Positions 18,159 to 26,310 of a stretch of DNA of 45,713 nt are shown here, piece by piece. A program made the position numbers and the translations under genes. Source of the stretch: Sedimentisphaerales bacterium (GTDB lineage Bacteria > Planctomycetota > Phycisphaerae > Sedimentisphaerales > SG8-4); contig JAFGJR010000157.1 of assembly GCA_016928975.1 (NCBI GenBank), positions 1 to 45,713 on the forward strand, in the 5' to 3' direction. Position 1 is the stretch's first letter. Every line of letters starts with the position of its first letter. Under the pieces are notes generated by a model. The model was not told where the DNA came from. It worked only from the letters and a program-made list of their open reading frames with translations, and made no database searches.

Positions 18159-18547
18159 CCGGCGCCCGGTCTTGTCGCTCTGACCGCAACGCGCGCCGCA
18201 TTCCAAACGGGGTCGGCCACAGCGCAGCACGCCTCTACACCCACTCGCGCAGTCTGGTGACGCTCTTCGTTGCCCTCCGCGGAGATGTTGACCGACGGGT
18301 GTCACGACAAGAGACAGGGCCGTCGTTTGGCGAGGGCTCTCGTGTGTCTGCCCGCCTTTGAGGCGCGTTTTGGTCCCTATAACGCGGTGGGAGGCAAGGA
18401 AAGACGCGTGTTAGGGCGTCTCTGCGGGCGGCGTGCTCGGCAGTCCCGAATTCCCTGGCTCGATGGGTCGATAAGGAAGAAAGTCGCCAGTAGACGGTTC
18501 ACCGTGGAGAGTTCGCAGTTGACAGTGGTTGGAGGCATCGGATCGCT
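18159..18547 (+). other. Intergenic region upstream of the acyl-carrier operon
   Basis: No gene is evident in these 389 bases. A weak sigma-70-like pair, CTTTGA (18356-18361) and TATAAC (18378-18383) with 16-bp spacing, could start the operon and would leave a leader of about 155 bases. GGAGG at about 18530 lies 12-13 bases before the carrier-protein ATG and is the only Shine-Dalgarno candidate. Confidence 0.35.
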
Positions 18548-18850
18548 ATGTTGGAATCACAGGCCACACAGACGCCCAGAGACCTCGTGCGGCAGTTCAT
18601 CGTGAATACGTTCCTGTTCGGCTGTGACAACGGGTTCGAGGACAACGCGTCTCTTCATGCCACTGGCATCCTTGATTCCACGGGCATGCTCGAGCTGATC
18701 ACGTTCCTCGAACAGGCATTCCGCGTGCGAGTCGCCGACGAGGACCTGGTTCCCGAGAACTTCGACACGCTGGAGAACATCGCGAGCTTCCTGGAAGGCA
18801 AGTGCCCAGACGCAAGATTCTGTGTCTCCACGCGTAACGACAGGAGTTGA
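18548..18850 (+). CDS. Acyl carrier protein of a dedicated biosynthetic operon
   Basis: This 100-residue protein is a carrier protein with the phosphopantetheine site in H-A-T-G-I-L-D-S-T-G-M-L-E-L, Ser44 being the expected attachment point. The body to about residue 84 follows the four-helix carrier fold, with the acidic helix L-E-L-I-T-F-L-E-Q-A-F after the serine. Classical fatty-acid ACPs are near 78 residues. The last 15 or so residues (P-D-A-R-F-C-V-S-T-R) are encoded by a copy of the 28-bp palindrome, so the natural C-terminus appears replaced or extended. The stop lies 6 bases before the next gene. With an AMP-forming ligase in the same operon, this protein most likely carries an acyl or aminoacyl group loaded by that ligase. 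Confidence 0.9.
   Translation: MLESQATQTPRDLVRQFIVNTFLFGCDNGFEDNASLHATGILDSTGMLELITFLEQAFRVRVADEDLVPENFDTLENIASFLEGKCPDARFCVSTRNDRS
18804..18831. repeat. Diverged 28-bp palindrome at the end of the carrier-protein gene
   Basis: AGACGCAAGATT (18808-18819) followed by GTGTCTCCAC aligns with the 28-bp palindrome of the giant gene. It is read in the same frame as the copy at 18055, giving D-A-R-F-C-V-S-T, and contributes most of the protein's C-terminal tail. Confidence 0.8.
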
Positions 18851-18856
18851 GCCACG

Positions 18857-19576
18857 ATGAAGAGATTGTGTGCACAACTGCTGTACCGGGCGTACGCGTC
18901 GGCCGGACCGAGGCTGCGCGACGCGATCCGTCGTCGCGTGACGGCGCTGGAGGGCGGCGAAATGTTCTCGCAGACGGTCCGCAGGATCTTCAAGGAGCAC
19001 TTCGACGTCCAGATCGGTCTGTACACGCACGGCGGGTGCTTTGAGCCGGGCCAGTTCGACCGCCACACCACGGTGGGACGATATTGCTCTATCGCCCGGG
19101 ATGTCCTGGTGTTCAACCGCGATCATCCCACGGTCTTCAAGTCCACCCACGCCTTCTTCTTCAACCCGAAGCTCGGCTTCTGCAAGGACGAGAAGGTCCA
19201 GTATACGCCGCTGCGGATTGGACACGATGTGTGGATCGGCGCCGGCGCCAAGATTCTCCCGTCGGTGCGGGAAATCGGCACTGGGGCTGTGGTCGGCGCC
19301 CAGTCGGTCGTCACGCGAAATGTGCCGGCGTACGGCGTGGTGACCGGCTTCCCCGCCAAGCTGGTGCGATTCCGGTTCCCCCCGGAAGTGATTGAGCAGC
19401 TTCTGGCTTCCCGCTGGTGGGAGCAGGACATCGAGGAGATTGTCCCGTGCCTCGAGGAGTTCACCGAGCCGTATGAGGGCGCAGGGGTCCGGTGTCAGGA
19501 TTCCGGAGTGAGCAGCCTGATTCCTGACCCCCGATCCCTGACCCCCTATGGCAATTTCGAGTTTGGGGATGGCTAA
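18857..19576 (+). CDS. Hexapeptide-repeat (left-handed beta-helix) acyltransferase
   Basis: This 239-residue protein has the CatB/Vat-like hexapeptide acyltransferase pattern: [15 protein letters not shown], then [15 protein letters not shown], then [14 protein letters not shown], then [16 protein letters not shown]. Such enzymes transfer acetyl or longer acyl groups from CoA or ACP to sugars or small molecules. N-R-D-H-P in the middle holds the His expected for catalysis. The C-terminal 30 residues after E-E-F-T-E-P-Y-E are encoded by a repeat and are probably a tail. The stop TAA overlaps the next ATG by one base (TAATG), indicating translational coupling. The acyl donor may be the adjacent carrier protein; this is inference. 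Confidence 0.9.
   Translation: MKRLCAQLLYRAYASAGPRLRDAIRRRVTALEGGEMFSQTVRRIFKEHFDVQIGLYTHGGCFEPGQFDRHTTVGRYCSIARDVLVFNRDHPTVFKSTHAFFFNPKLGFCKDEKVQYTPLRIGHDVWIGAGAKILPSVREIGTGAVVGAQSVVTRNVPAYGVVTGFPAKLVRFRFPPEVIEQLLASRWWEQDIEEIVPCLEEFTEPYEGAGVRCQDSGVSSLIPDPRSLTPYGNFEFGDG
19486..19545. repeat. GGTCAGG/CCTGACC repeat forming the acyltransferase tail
   Basis: GTCAGGATTC (19494-19503) is an imperfect inverted copy of GATTCCTGAC (19519-19528), followed by CCCCGATCCCTGACCCC. It is related to the GGGTCAGG hairpin inside the giant gene. Translation gives [18 protein letters not shown], which is not acyltransferase sequence. Confidence 0.7.
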
Positions 19577-21621
19577 TGTGTGGGATAGGCGGTGCCTATG
19601 ACCCGGTGGGCGGACGCGTGTCACTCGAGGAGCTGCAGCGGATGCTCACTGCCCTGGGGCACCGCGGGCCGGATGAGTCGGGCGTGTACATCGATGACCA
19701 CGTGGGGCTGGCTCACTCGCGGCTGAGTATTATCGATCTTCAGTCCGGCCTGCAGCCGGTGCACAATGAGGACGAGACGGTCTGGGTCATCCTCAACGGC
19801 GAAGTCTACAACTATCCCGAGCTGAGAGAGGACCTGCTGCGCAACGGCCACCGTTTCTCCACGTCCTCCGATACGGAGGTGCTCGTTCACCTGTACGAGG
19901 AGAAAGGGCCGGACCTCGTCAAGGCTCTGGACGGTCAATTCGCCTTTGCCCTGTGGGACAGTCGCCGGGGACGGCTGTTCCTGGCGCGGGATCACCTTGG
20001 GATCTGTCCGCTTCATTATTGCCAAGTCGGCGATCTTCTACTGTTCGCGTCCGAGGTGAAGGCCCTTCTGCCATGCAACGGCGTGCAACGCGAGCTCAGT
20101 CCCCAGGGAATCGATCAAATCTTCACATTCTGGACGACGTTGCCTGGCGAGACGGTCTTCCAAGGCATCCGTGAATTGCCGCCGGGACACACCCTCGTGG
20201 CGTCGCCGAAAGGCGTCGCGGTGGAGCGGTACTGGCAGGTGCCCCTCTGCGAGAGGGATCGCTACCTTGAACTCCCGGCCGAGCAGGCCGCACAAAACGT
20301 CCGGGAACTGCTCCGTGAGGCCGTGCGTATCCGGCTGAGGGCCGACGTACCGGTCGGATGCTATCTCAGCGGAGGACTCGACTCTTCTATCGTCACCGCT
20401 CTGGTCGCCAGGCATTTCAACCACGAGGTGCAGACCTTCGGGATTCGGTTCGAGGACGAGGTCTACGACGAGGGGAAGTTCCAGCAGGATGTCGTCGACT
20501 GGCTCGGCGTGCAGCACCGAACGGTGCGCGTCACCAACGAGCAGATCGGCGCCTCGCTGCCGGAGACGGTCTGGCATTGCGAGAAGCCGTTGTTGAGGAC
20601 GGCGCCGGTCCCGCTGTTCCTCCTGTCCAGAGCGGTCCGCGAGGACGGCTTCAAGGTCGTGCTCACCGGGGAAGGGGCCGACGAGTGCTTCGGCGGCTAC
20701 AACATCTTCAAGGAGGCCAAGATCCGGCGGTTCTGGTCAAGGCAGCCGCAATCTCCATGGCGTCCGAAACTCCTGGAGCAGCTCTATCCGTACGTTTTCC
20801 GAGACGCCCGGTCGAAGACCTTCCTCTCCTCTTTCTTCGGCCGGCATCTGGAACAGGCGGATGGGCCATTCTTCTCGCACCTTCTGCGATGGGAGAACAC
20901 GAGCAGAATGAAGGGCTTCTTCTCCCGGCAGCTCAGGGCGGCGATCGGCTCCTACAGTTCCTGCCAGCAGCTTGGCGGCCTTCTGCCGAGTGCATTTAGC
21001 CGCCTGGACGGCCTGGCGAAAGCACAGTACCTGGAGATGGTCCTATTCCTGAGCGGGTATCTGCTCTCGTCCCAGGCGGACCGCGTGGCCATGGCCCACG
21101 CCGTGGAAACGCGAATCCCCTATCTGGACCCTGCCATCGTGGAATTCATGATGCAGGCGCCGCCCCGATGGAAGCTCCTCGGCCTGCGCGAGAAACACGT
21201 GCTGCGACAGGCATTTCGAGATCTGCTGCCCCGCTCGGTGTCGCAACGCCCCAAGCATCCGTACCGTGCACCCATCGTCAGATCGATCCTGAACGATGCA
21301 TCGCGCGATTATGTGCAGGAACTGCTCGGTCAGCGTGCCCTGGAGATGGCGGGCCTGTTCGATCCGGCACGGGTCAGGATGCTGCTGGCCAAGGTGGAGT
21401 CATCGCCGGACCCCGGTGAGATGGACAGCATGGCTTTGGTAGGTATCCTGTCCACGCAGCTTGTGCATCACCAGTTCATTGAGACCTTCGACTCGCGAAT
21501 CGGAGCGGCGACCGCACCCACGTTGATTGTCGACCGCCGATCGCACGGTTGTCCCCGCGCCAAGGGTGCTGCGGTCGGTGTCGGAAAGCCGATTCCCTCG
21601 GGGTCCGTGCCGGGATTGTGA
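19576..21621 (+). CDS. Asparagine-synthase-like glutamine amidotransferase
   Basis: This 681-residue protein is of the AsnB type. After the initiator Met comes Cys2 (M-C-G-I-G-G), the nucleophile of the class II glutaminase domain, followed by H-R-G-P-D-E-S-G, R-L-S-I-I-D and N-G-E-V-Y-N-Y. The synthase half begins with the ATP-pyrophosphatase loop S-G-G-L-D-S-S (residues 265-271) and includes G-E-G-A-D-E-C-F-G-G-Y. Glutamine-derived ammonia is used to amidate an adenylated carboxylate. AsnB is usually near 550-630 residues; the last 40 or so here look unrelated. Placed between a carrier protein, an acyltransferase and an AMP-forming ligase, it more likely amidates a pathway intermediate than makes free asparagine. 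Related proteins occur in polysaccharide and exosortase clusters. Confidence 0.92.
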   Translation: MCGIGGAYDPVGGRVSLEELQRMLTALGHRGPDESGVYIDDHVGLAHSRLSIIDLQSGLQPVHNEDETVWVILNGEVYNYPELREDLLRNGHRFSTSSDTEVLVHLYEEKGPDLVKALDGQFAFALWDSRRGRLFLARDHLGICPLHYCQVGDLLLFASEVKALLPCNGVQRELSPQGIDQIFTFWTTLPGETVFQGIRELPPGHTLVASPKGVAVERYWQVPLCERDRYLELPAEQAAQNVRELLREAVRIRLRADVPVGCYLSGGLDSSIVTALVARHFNHEVQTFGIRFEDEVYDEGKFQQDVVDWLGVQHRTVRVTNEQIGASLPETVWHCEKPLLRTAPVPLFLLSRAVREDGFKVVLTGEGADECFGGYNIFKEAKIRRFWSRQPQSPWRPKLLEQLYPYVFRDARSKTFLSSFFGRHLEQADGPFFSHLLRWENTSRMKGFFSRQLRAAIGSYSSCQQLGGLLPSAFSRLDGLAKAQYLEMVLFLSGYLLSSQADRVAMAHAVETRIPYLDPAIVEFMMQAPPRWKLLGLREKHVLRQAFRDLLPRSVSQRPKHPYRAPIVRSILNDASRDYVQELLGQRALEMAGLFDPARVRMLLAKVESSPDPGEMDSMALVGILSTQLVHHQFIETFDSRIGAATAPTLIVDRRSHGCPRAKGAAVGVGKPIPSGSVPGL

Positions 21622-21640
21622 AGGTCTAAGGAGGCTCGCA

Positions 21641-23218
21641 ATGATAGAATTCGACCCTGTCCTCGTTCATGAATGGTTGTCACGCTCCGCCAGGAGATTC
21701 CCGGACAAGTGTGCGCTGGTGTGCAGCGAGCAGCGATGGACATACAGGATGCTCGACTCGTATACGGACCGCCTGGCGAGGGTCCTGCTTTCGGCGGGAT
21801 TGGAAAGCCAGGAGCGAGTCCTGATCTTCCTGGACAGCTCGGCGGAGGCGGTCATCTCACTCTACGGCGTGTTGAAGGCACGCGGCGTCTTCGTGATGCT
21901 GGATGGTTCCACGAAAGCCCCAAGACTTCAGTACGTCCTCGACAATTCCGGCGCGACGATGATCATCACGCACACCAGCAAAGCCGATGTAGTGCAGAAC
22001 GCCCTTGCCGGCGTGGATCCTGCGTGCCGCATCGTGTGGGTCGGGCCCTCGGATGACGTTCCATCGAACCTCCAAGAGGTCTCGCTGGCCTGGGATGAAG
22101 TCCTTGAATCTTCCGCGGATTTGTCAAGCCTCCCGCGTTGCATCGATGTCGATATCGCTTCGCTGATCTACACATCCGCCACCACCGGTGACCCCAAGGG
22201 GATTATCTGCACGCACCACAACATGGTCTCCGCGGCGCGGAGCATCATCCAATACATCGGCAACGAAGAAAGCGATGTCATCCTCGACGTGCTGCCGCTA
22301 TCGTTCGATTACGGCCTCTATCAGGTGCTGATGGCCTTCATGTTCGGTGGCACCGTCGTGCTGGAACGCTCGTTCCTTTACATCCACAAGGTATTGGAGC
22401 TGATCCGAAAGGAGGGCGTGACCGGCTTTCCCATCGTGCCCACGATCATCGCCATGCTGATGAAGTCGGTGCGACTGGAAGAGTATGACCTGCACACGCT
22501 GCGGTACATGACCAACACCGGGGCGGCGCTGCCGGAGACGCACATCCGCTATCTTCGCACAAGCCTCCCCCGGGTGACTCTCTTCTCCATGTTCGGCCTC
22601 AGTGAGTGCAAGCGTGTGTCGTACCTTCCGCCGGAGCACATCGATCGCATTCCCGGCTCGGTCGGCCAGGCGATCCCCAATTGCGAGGTCTCGGTCGTGG
22701 ACGCATCAGGCCGGCCGGTGGCACTTGGGGAGGTTGGCGAACTGGTGGTGCGCGGCTCGAACGTCATGCAAGGATATTGGCGCGATCCGGAGACCACGGC
22801 GAGGACCTATCATCCCGGCTGCTACCCGGCGGACCGGCGTCTCTACTGCGGCGATTACTTCCGGCAGGATGAGCAGGGCTTTCTCTATTTCCTCGGCCGC
22901 AAAGATGGGATGATCAAAAGCGGCGGGCACCGTATCAGTCCCAAGGAGGTGGAGAACGTCCTCTGTGGACTGGCCGGTGTCGCGGAGGCGGCGGTGATCG
23001 GAGTCGATGATGAAATCCTCGGGCAGGCGATCAAGGCCTTTGTGGTGCCGCTGGAAGGAATCAGCCTGTCCGAGATGGACGTTCTCCGGTATTGCCGGGA
23101 GAACCTGGAGTTGCCCATGGTCCCCAGGTATGTCGAACTGGTGGCGAGTCTGCCCAAAACGACCAACGGGAAGATCAATATGAGAGAGCTACGGGCAAGG
23201 GAGATGCAGATCAAATGA
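21641..23218 (+). CDS. AMP-forming acyl/aryl ligase of the ANL superfamily
   Basis: This 525-residue adenylating enzyme has the ATP-binding loop Y-T-S-A-T-T-G-D-P-K-G (residues 177-187), where Ala replaces the usual Gly after Ser, a G-L-S-E-C adenine-binding block, the G-D-Y-F-R-Q-D hinge region, L-G-R-K-D-G-M-I-K-S-G-G-H-R-I-S-P, and the C-terminal T-N-G-K-I-N with the catalytic Lys. It activates a carboxylic acid as acyl-AMP and transfers it to CoA or, given the operon, to the carrier protein. The ATG at 21641 has an ideal AAGGAGG 6 bases upstream, which fixes the start. The stop overlaps the next gene by 4 bases (ATGA). It resembles ligases linked to exosortase-type polysaccharide clusters, but the substrate is unknown. 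Confidence 0.92.
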   Translation: MIEFDPVLVHEWLSRSARRFPDKCALVCSEQRWTYRMLDSYTDRLARVLLSAGLESQERVLIFLDSSAEAVISLYGVLKARGVFVMLDGSTKAPRLQYVLDNSGATMIITHTSKADVVQNALAGVDPACRIVWVGPSDDVPSNLQEVSLAWDEVLESSADLSSLPRCIDVDIASLIYTSATTGDPKGIICTHHNMVSAARSIIQYIGNEESDVILDVLPLSFDYGLYQVLMAFMFGGTVVLERSFLYIHKVLELIRKEGVTGFPIVPTIIAMLMKSVRLEEYDLHTLRYMTNTGAALPETHIRYLRTSLPRVTLFSMFGLSECKRVSYLPPEHIDRIPGSVGQAIPNCEVSVVDASGRPVALGEVGELVVRGSNVMQGYWRDPETTARTYHPGCYPADRRLYCGDYFRQDEQGFLYFLGRKDGMIKSGGHRISPKEVENVLCGLAGVAEAAVIGVDDEILGQAIKAFVVPLEGISLSEMDVLRYCRENLELPMVPRYVELVASLPKTTNGKINMRELRAREMQIK

Positions 23219-24189
23219 AAACTCAAGAGGTCCTAATTCGTGAGTTGCTGAAACTGGACTGCGAGCGGGAGGTGGAGCGGATCGCTTCCTGGATGCGGAT
23301 GCACGTCACGCGCACGTTCCGCAAGCGCGGCCTCGTGCTGGGCTTGTCCGGAGGGATCGACAGCAGCGTCGTCGGCGCCTTGGCCGTTCTGGCGGTGGGG
23401 AAGGAGAACGTGCTCGGGCTTTCGATGCCGGAGCGGGAGGTGTCGTGCGAGACGCCGGGGCTCAGCCGTTTCGTGGCGGACCATCTGGGGGTCAGGCTGT
23501 GTACCGTGGACATCACGGATGCTCTGGAGACCGTCGGCTGCTACGCTTGCCGCGATGAGGCGATCCAGAGTGTCATCGGTGAGTACCAGCCCGGCTGGAG
23601 GAGCAAGATCGCACTTCCCGATGTGCGCTCGCGAGAGCGGTATCGGATGTTCCACGTCGTTGTGGAATCGCCCGATGGCCGGGTCGTTACGGCACGTCTG
23701 CCGTTGGACGCCTACCTCAAGATCGTGGCGGCCACGAATTTCAAGCAGCGCGTCCGAAAAATGGTCGAGTACCACCACGCGGACCGCTTGAACTACGCGG
23801 TCGCCGGCACGCCGAACCGCCTCGAATACGACCAGGGCTTCTTCGTCAAGCTGGGCGATGGAGCCGCAGACCTGAAGCCCATCGCCCATCTCTACAAGGG
23901 CCAGGTCTACCAGTTGGGTGAGTACCTCGGCCTGCCGCGACAGATCATCGAGAGGCCGCCCACCACCGATACGTACAGCCTGCCGCAGACGCAGGAGGAG
24001 TTCTACTTCTCCGTGCCGTACCAGGTGCTGGACTTCTGCCTGTACGGAAAGGACCACGGGCTCCCGCCGCAACAGGTAGCGGAAGAGCTTGAGCTGCCAC
24101 CCGAGCACATCGAGCGCATCTACCAGGACATCGACGACAAGCGCAGAGCCGCCACGTACCAGCACGCGGCACCGTTACTGATCCCATAG
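23215..24189 (+). CDS. NAD-synthetase-like ATP-pyrophosphatase (NadE paralogue)
   Basis: This 324-residue protein has the N-type ATP-pyrophosphatase loop L-S-G-G-I-D-S-S (Ser45-Ser51) and the NadE-like block A-G-T-P-N-R-L-E-Y-D-Q-G-F-F-V-K-L-G-D-G-A-A-D and P-I-A-H-L-Y-K. NadE amidates deamido-NAD with ammonia. Compared with ordinary NadE it has about 35 extra residues (L-P-D-V-R-S-R-E to L-D-A-Y-L-K-I) in the middle. ATGA overlap with the ligase shows coupling. No glutaminase domain is present, so it would need free or channelled ammonia, which the AsnB-like protein could supply. It may be a specialised amidating paralogue rather than the housekeeping enzyme; the sequence alone cannot decide. 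Confidence 0.87.
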   Translation: MKTQEVLIRELLKLDCEREVERIASWMRMHVTRTFRKRGLVLGLSGGIDSSVVGALAVLAVGKENVLGLSMPEREVSCETPGLSRFVADHLGVRLCTVDITDALETVGCYACRDEAIQSVIGEYQPGWRSKIALPDVRSRERYRMFHVVVESPDGRVVTARLPLDAYLKIVAATNFKQRVRKMVEYHHADRLNYAVAGTPNRLEYDQGFFVKLGDGAADLKPIAHLYKGQVYQLGEYLGLPRQIIERPPTTDTYSLPQTQEEFYFSVPYQVLDFCLYGKDHGLPPQQVAEELELPPEHIERIYQDIDDKRRAATYQHAAPLLIP

Positions 24190-24194
24190 GAATA

Positions 24195-24278
24195 TCAAAA
24201 ATCAAATCTCAAACATCAAGAGTGAGACTCGGGGGCGCACTTCTTATCTTTGATTTTTGACTCTTGATCTTTGATTTT
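24195..24278. terminator. Bidirectional A/T-rich nested hairpin between convergent genes
   Basis: AAAATCAAA (24198-24206) pairs with TTTGATTTT (24270-24278), and inside it ATCAAGAGT (24215-24223) pairs with ACTCTTGAT (24260-24268). The nadE-like gene ends at 24189 and the araC-like gene ends at 24280 on the other strand, so this A/T-rich palindrome fits a terminator used from both sides. Confidence 0.6.
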
Positions 24279-24279
24279 C

Positions 24280-25191
24280 TTAGTGCAGGGACCGGCGGTA
24301 CTGTCTCGGCGTGAGCCCCATTCTCTTGCGGAACTGTCGATAGAAATAGTAGATGTTGGCATAGCCGACTCGCTGGGCGATCTCATAGCAGCGGAGCGAC
24401 GTGAAACGAAGCAGCCTCCCAGCCGCCTCGAACCGAAGGTCCTGCTGGTAGGCCAGGGGCGACATGCGAAACGACTTCTTGAAGGTGCGGAACAGGTGGC
24501 CCTTGGAACAGTGGGACATCAAGGCCAGGTCCTCGGCCGTAATCGCCTCGGCATAGTGCTCGTCGATGTACTGCTTGACCTGGAGAATCGGATTGTCCTG
24601 GGCCAGGACGGCGCCGGGAATCGTCTCGCCATAGCAATGGGAAACGATGGCGTCGAACAGGTTCGCCAACGCGCGATGCGCGTAGTAGTCCGACATGGGG
24701 GACGGGCTTTGCAGGTAATCCATGATCTGGATCATGATGACGAGGAACTCCTGTGTGGTGGTCCTGGGCAGGCGTGGTTCCTCCTGAAGCTGGCCGGTGA
24801 CTCCGGTGTAGGAGTTCAGGACCTGCTCGAAGGGCAGCGTGAGCACCTTTCCGGTTCGCGTCCCAAACGAGAAGGTGATCTCGGAATAGACACTGGAGCG
24901 GCGAAGGCTGACGAAATCGTGCGGCTCGCCAGGGGAGATGATAACGAGGGTTCCCGGTTCTGCGGCGTACTTGTTGCCGCATTTGAGGTAGAAGCCCGAT
25001 GACTGGGTGTAGAGCACGATGTGATACAAATCGTGCGTGTGCTCGTGGAACGTTCGGATATCCCCAATGGGGCGGTCCTGATCGATAGCGGCGTGCACAA
25101 ACGTCGGCAAATACGCTTCCCCATCATGGAGAATCACGATGGCCTGGGGGTTGCCTTCCCTTCGGTGGCGGGTCTGCAGATACCGACGCAT
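24280..25191 (-). CDS. AraC-family transcriptional regulator
   Basis: This 303-residue protein has an N-terminal cupin-like sensor domain (H-E-H-T-H-D-L-Y-H-I-V, with E-P-G-T-L-V-I-I-S-P-G-E-P-H) and a C-terminal double helix-turn-helix domain (I-T-A-E-D-L-A-L-M, then the signature from C-Y-E-I-A-Q-R-V-G-Y to Y-F-Y-R-Q-F-R-K-R-M-G-L-T-P-R-Q-Y-R-R). Such proteins sense a small ligand, often a sugar, and activate transcription. It is transcribed divergently from the prepilin-like gene at 25378 across a 186-bp region that contains one of two matching promoter elements. No good Shine-Dalgarno is seen before the ATG at 25191. It is the best candidate regulator for the prepilin/LamG/CotH genes; that link is inference. 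Confidence 0.92.
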   Translation of the reverse strand: MRRYLQTRHRREGNPQAIVILHDGEAYLPTFVHAAIDQDRPIGDIRTFHEHTHDLYHIVLYTQSSGFYLKCGNKYAAEPGTLVIISPGEPHDFVSLRRSSVYSEITFSFGTRTGKVLTLPFEQVLNSYTGVTGQLQEEPRLPRTTTQEFLVIMIQIMDYLQSPSPMSDYYAHRALANLFDAIVSHCYGETIPGAVLAQDNPILQVKQYIDEHYAEAITAEDLALMSHCSKGHLFRTFKKSFRMSPLAYQQDLRFEAAGRLLRFTSLRCYEIAQRVGYANIYYFYRQFRKRMGLTPRQYRRSLH

Positions 25192-25206
25192 AGGTCACGA
25201 TAGTGC

Positions 25207-25260
25207 AACAAATTGCAATTTTCCTGCATTTTTCGGGCCGACATCCAGTATGATAATACA
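25207..25260 (+). promoter_or_regulatory. Shared promoter element, copy 1 (upstream of prepilin gene)
   Basis: AACAAA (25207), TGCATTTTT (25225) and GATAATACA (25252) occur here with spacings of 18 and 27 bases between their first bases. The same three blocks with identical spacing occur at 26311-26364. GATAAT fits a -10 element and the -35 region (TTTTTC) is poor, as expected for an activator-dependent promoter. The upstream blocks would be the activator sites. The start codon lies 126 bases downstream. Confidence 0.55.
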
Positions 25261-25377
25261 GTATAGGTGAATCTGTGCCAAGAGAGAACCGATGTCATTT
25301 GTGATTCGCGATTTGAGCTCACGCTCACCTGGAGCGACGGCAGCCATTCATATCGCAAATCCGATAGGAGTCGGCAG

Positions 25378-26241
25378 ATGAAAACCAGAGCCTTTACCCT
25401 CATCGAGTTGCTCGTCGTCATCGCGATCATCGCACTGCTGATGGGCATCATCATGCCGGCCTTGAGCTTGGCGAAGAGGAAAGCTGGGACGACGGTCTGC
25501 CAGAGCAACACCAAGAACCTCTCGCTGGGCTGGTACATGTATATGGGCGAGAACGACGGGCGGATCATGAGCTCGGAGGATGAGCCGACCGGACGTGAGC
25601 GAAGCGGGAGATTCGTCGGCTGGTGCGGCATCCCTCGTGATTTGAACGGCAACGAGATGAGCAATACGCAGGCGGACCCCCCGGTGACGAATGAGGACGA
25701 GATCCGGGGAATCAAAAATGGGCTGCTGTTCCCGTACATCAAGGAGCCTCGCACGTATCATTGCCCTGCCGACAATCAGCGCAAGAGCCTGTACGACAAG
25801 ACCAATGTCTTTGTCACCTATTCGATTCCCAAGTGCCTGTACGGGTTCCCAAACGACGGTGATGCGAACTACTACAAGCAGATCAGGAGGTTCAGCGAGA
25901 TCTCGGCCCCATCCACCCGGTACGTATTCGTGGAAGCGGCGGAGACGCGCAACTGGAATTCGAGCCATCACTTCGTCATGGCAGCGCCGGAGTACTCCAA
26001 TCTGGCCACCTGGGGCTGGTGGGGTCCCATGGCGATCAATCACGGCGACAGCAGCGTCCTGGGCTTCACCGACGGCCATTCGGAGATGCGCCGCTGGCGG
26101 GACAAGTTCACCATTGAGCGTGTGGACAAGCTGATCCAAACGAACGCCACGCTGTACGGCACCGACTACCCGCCGCCGGACCAAACGATGGACATCGAGT
26201 ACATGGCGAACGGCTGGGCCTTTCGCTATAAGATCAATTAG
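25378..26241 (+). CDS. Prepilin-type protein with H-X9-DG signature
   Basis: This 287-residue protein starts M-K-T-R-A-F-T-L-I-E-L-L-V-V-I-A, a type IV prepilin/pseudopilin leader with cleavage expected between Ala5 and Phe6 and the conserved Glu five residues after the cleavage site. The rest is a globular domain with the planctomycete-type C-terminal pattern H-G-D-S-S-V-L-G-F-T-D-G (H-X9-DG), followed by R-R-W-R-D-K-F. Members of this large family are exported and probably processed by a prepilin peptidase; their roles are mostly unknown. The ATG at 25378 has AGGAG about 8 bases upstream. It is the first gene after the AraC-divergent promoter, and a LamG protein follows under a matching promoter. 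Confidence 0.92.
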   Translation: MKTRAFTLIELLVVIAIIALLMGIIMPALSLAKRKAGTTVCQSNTKNLSLGWYMYMGENDGRIMSSEDEPTGRERSGRFVGWCGIPRDLNGNEMSNTQADPPVTNEDEIRGIKNGLLFPYIKEPRTYHCPADNQRKSLYDKTNVFVTYSIPKCLYGFPNDGDANYYKQIRRFSEISAPSTRYVFVEAAETRNWNSSHHFVMAAPEYSNLATWGWWGPMAINHGDSSVLGFTDGHSEMRRWRDKFTIERVDKLIQTNATLYGTDYPPPDQTMDIEYMANGWAFRYKIN

Positions 26242-26310
26242 CAAGCAGGAGGTACGTTCACCATCAGCTCCTGGCGCCTTCGTGCGGCGGAACGGATGTC
26301 ATGAAAAGAC

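Noticed and set aside
16812..18831. CRISPR array
   Set aside because: The palindromes are irregularly spaced, lie inside genes and have no uniform spacers or cas genes nearby.
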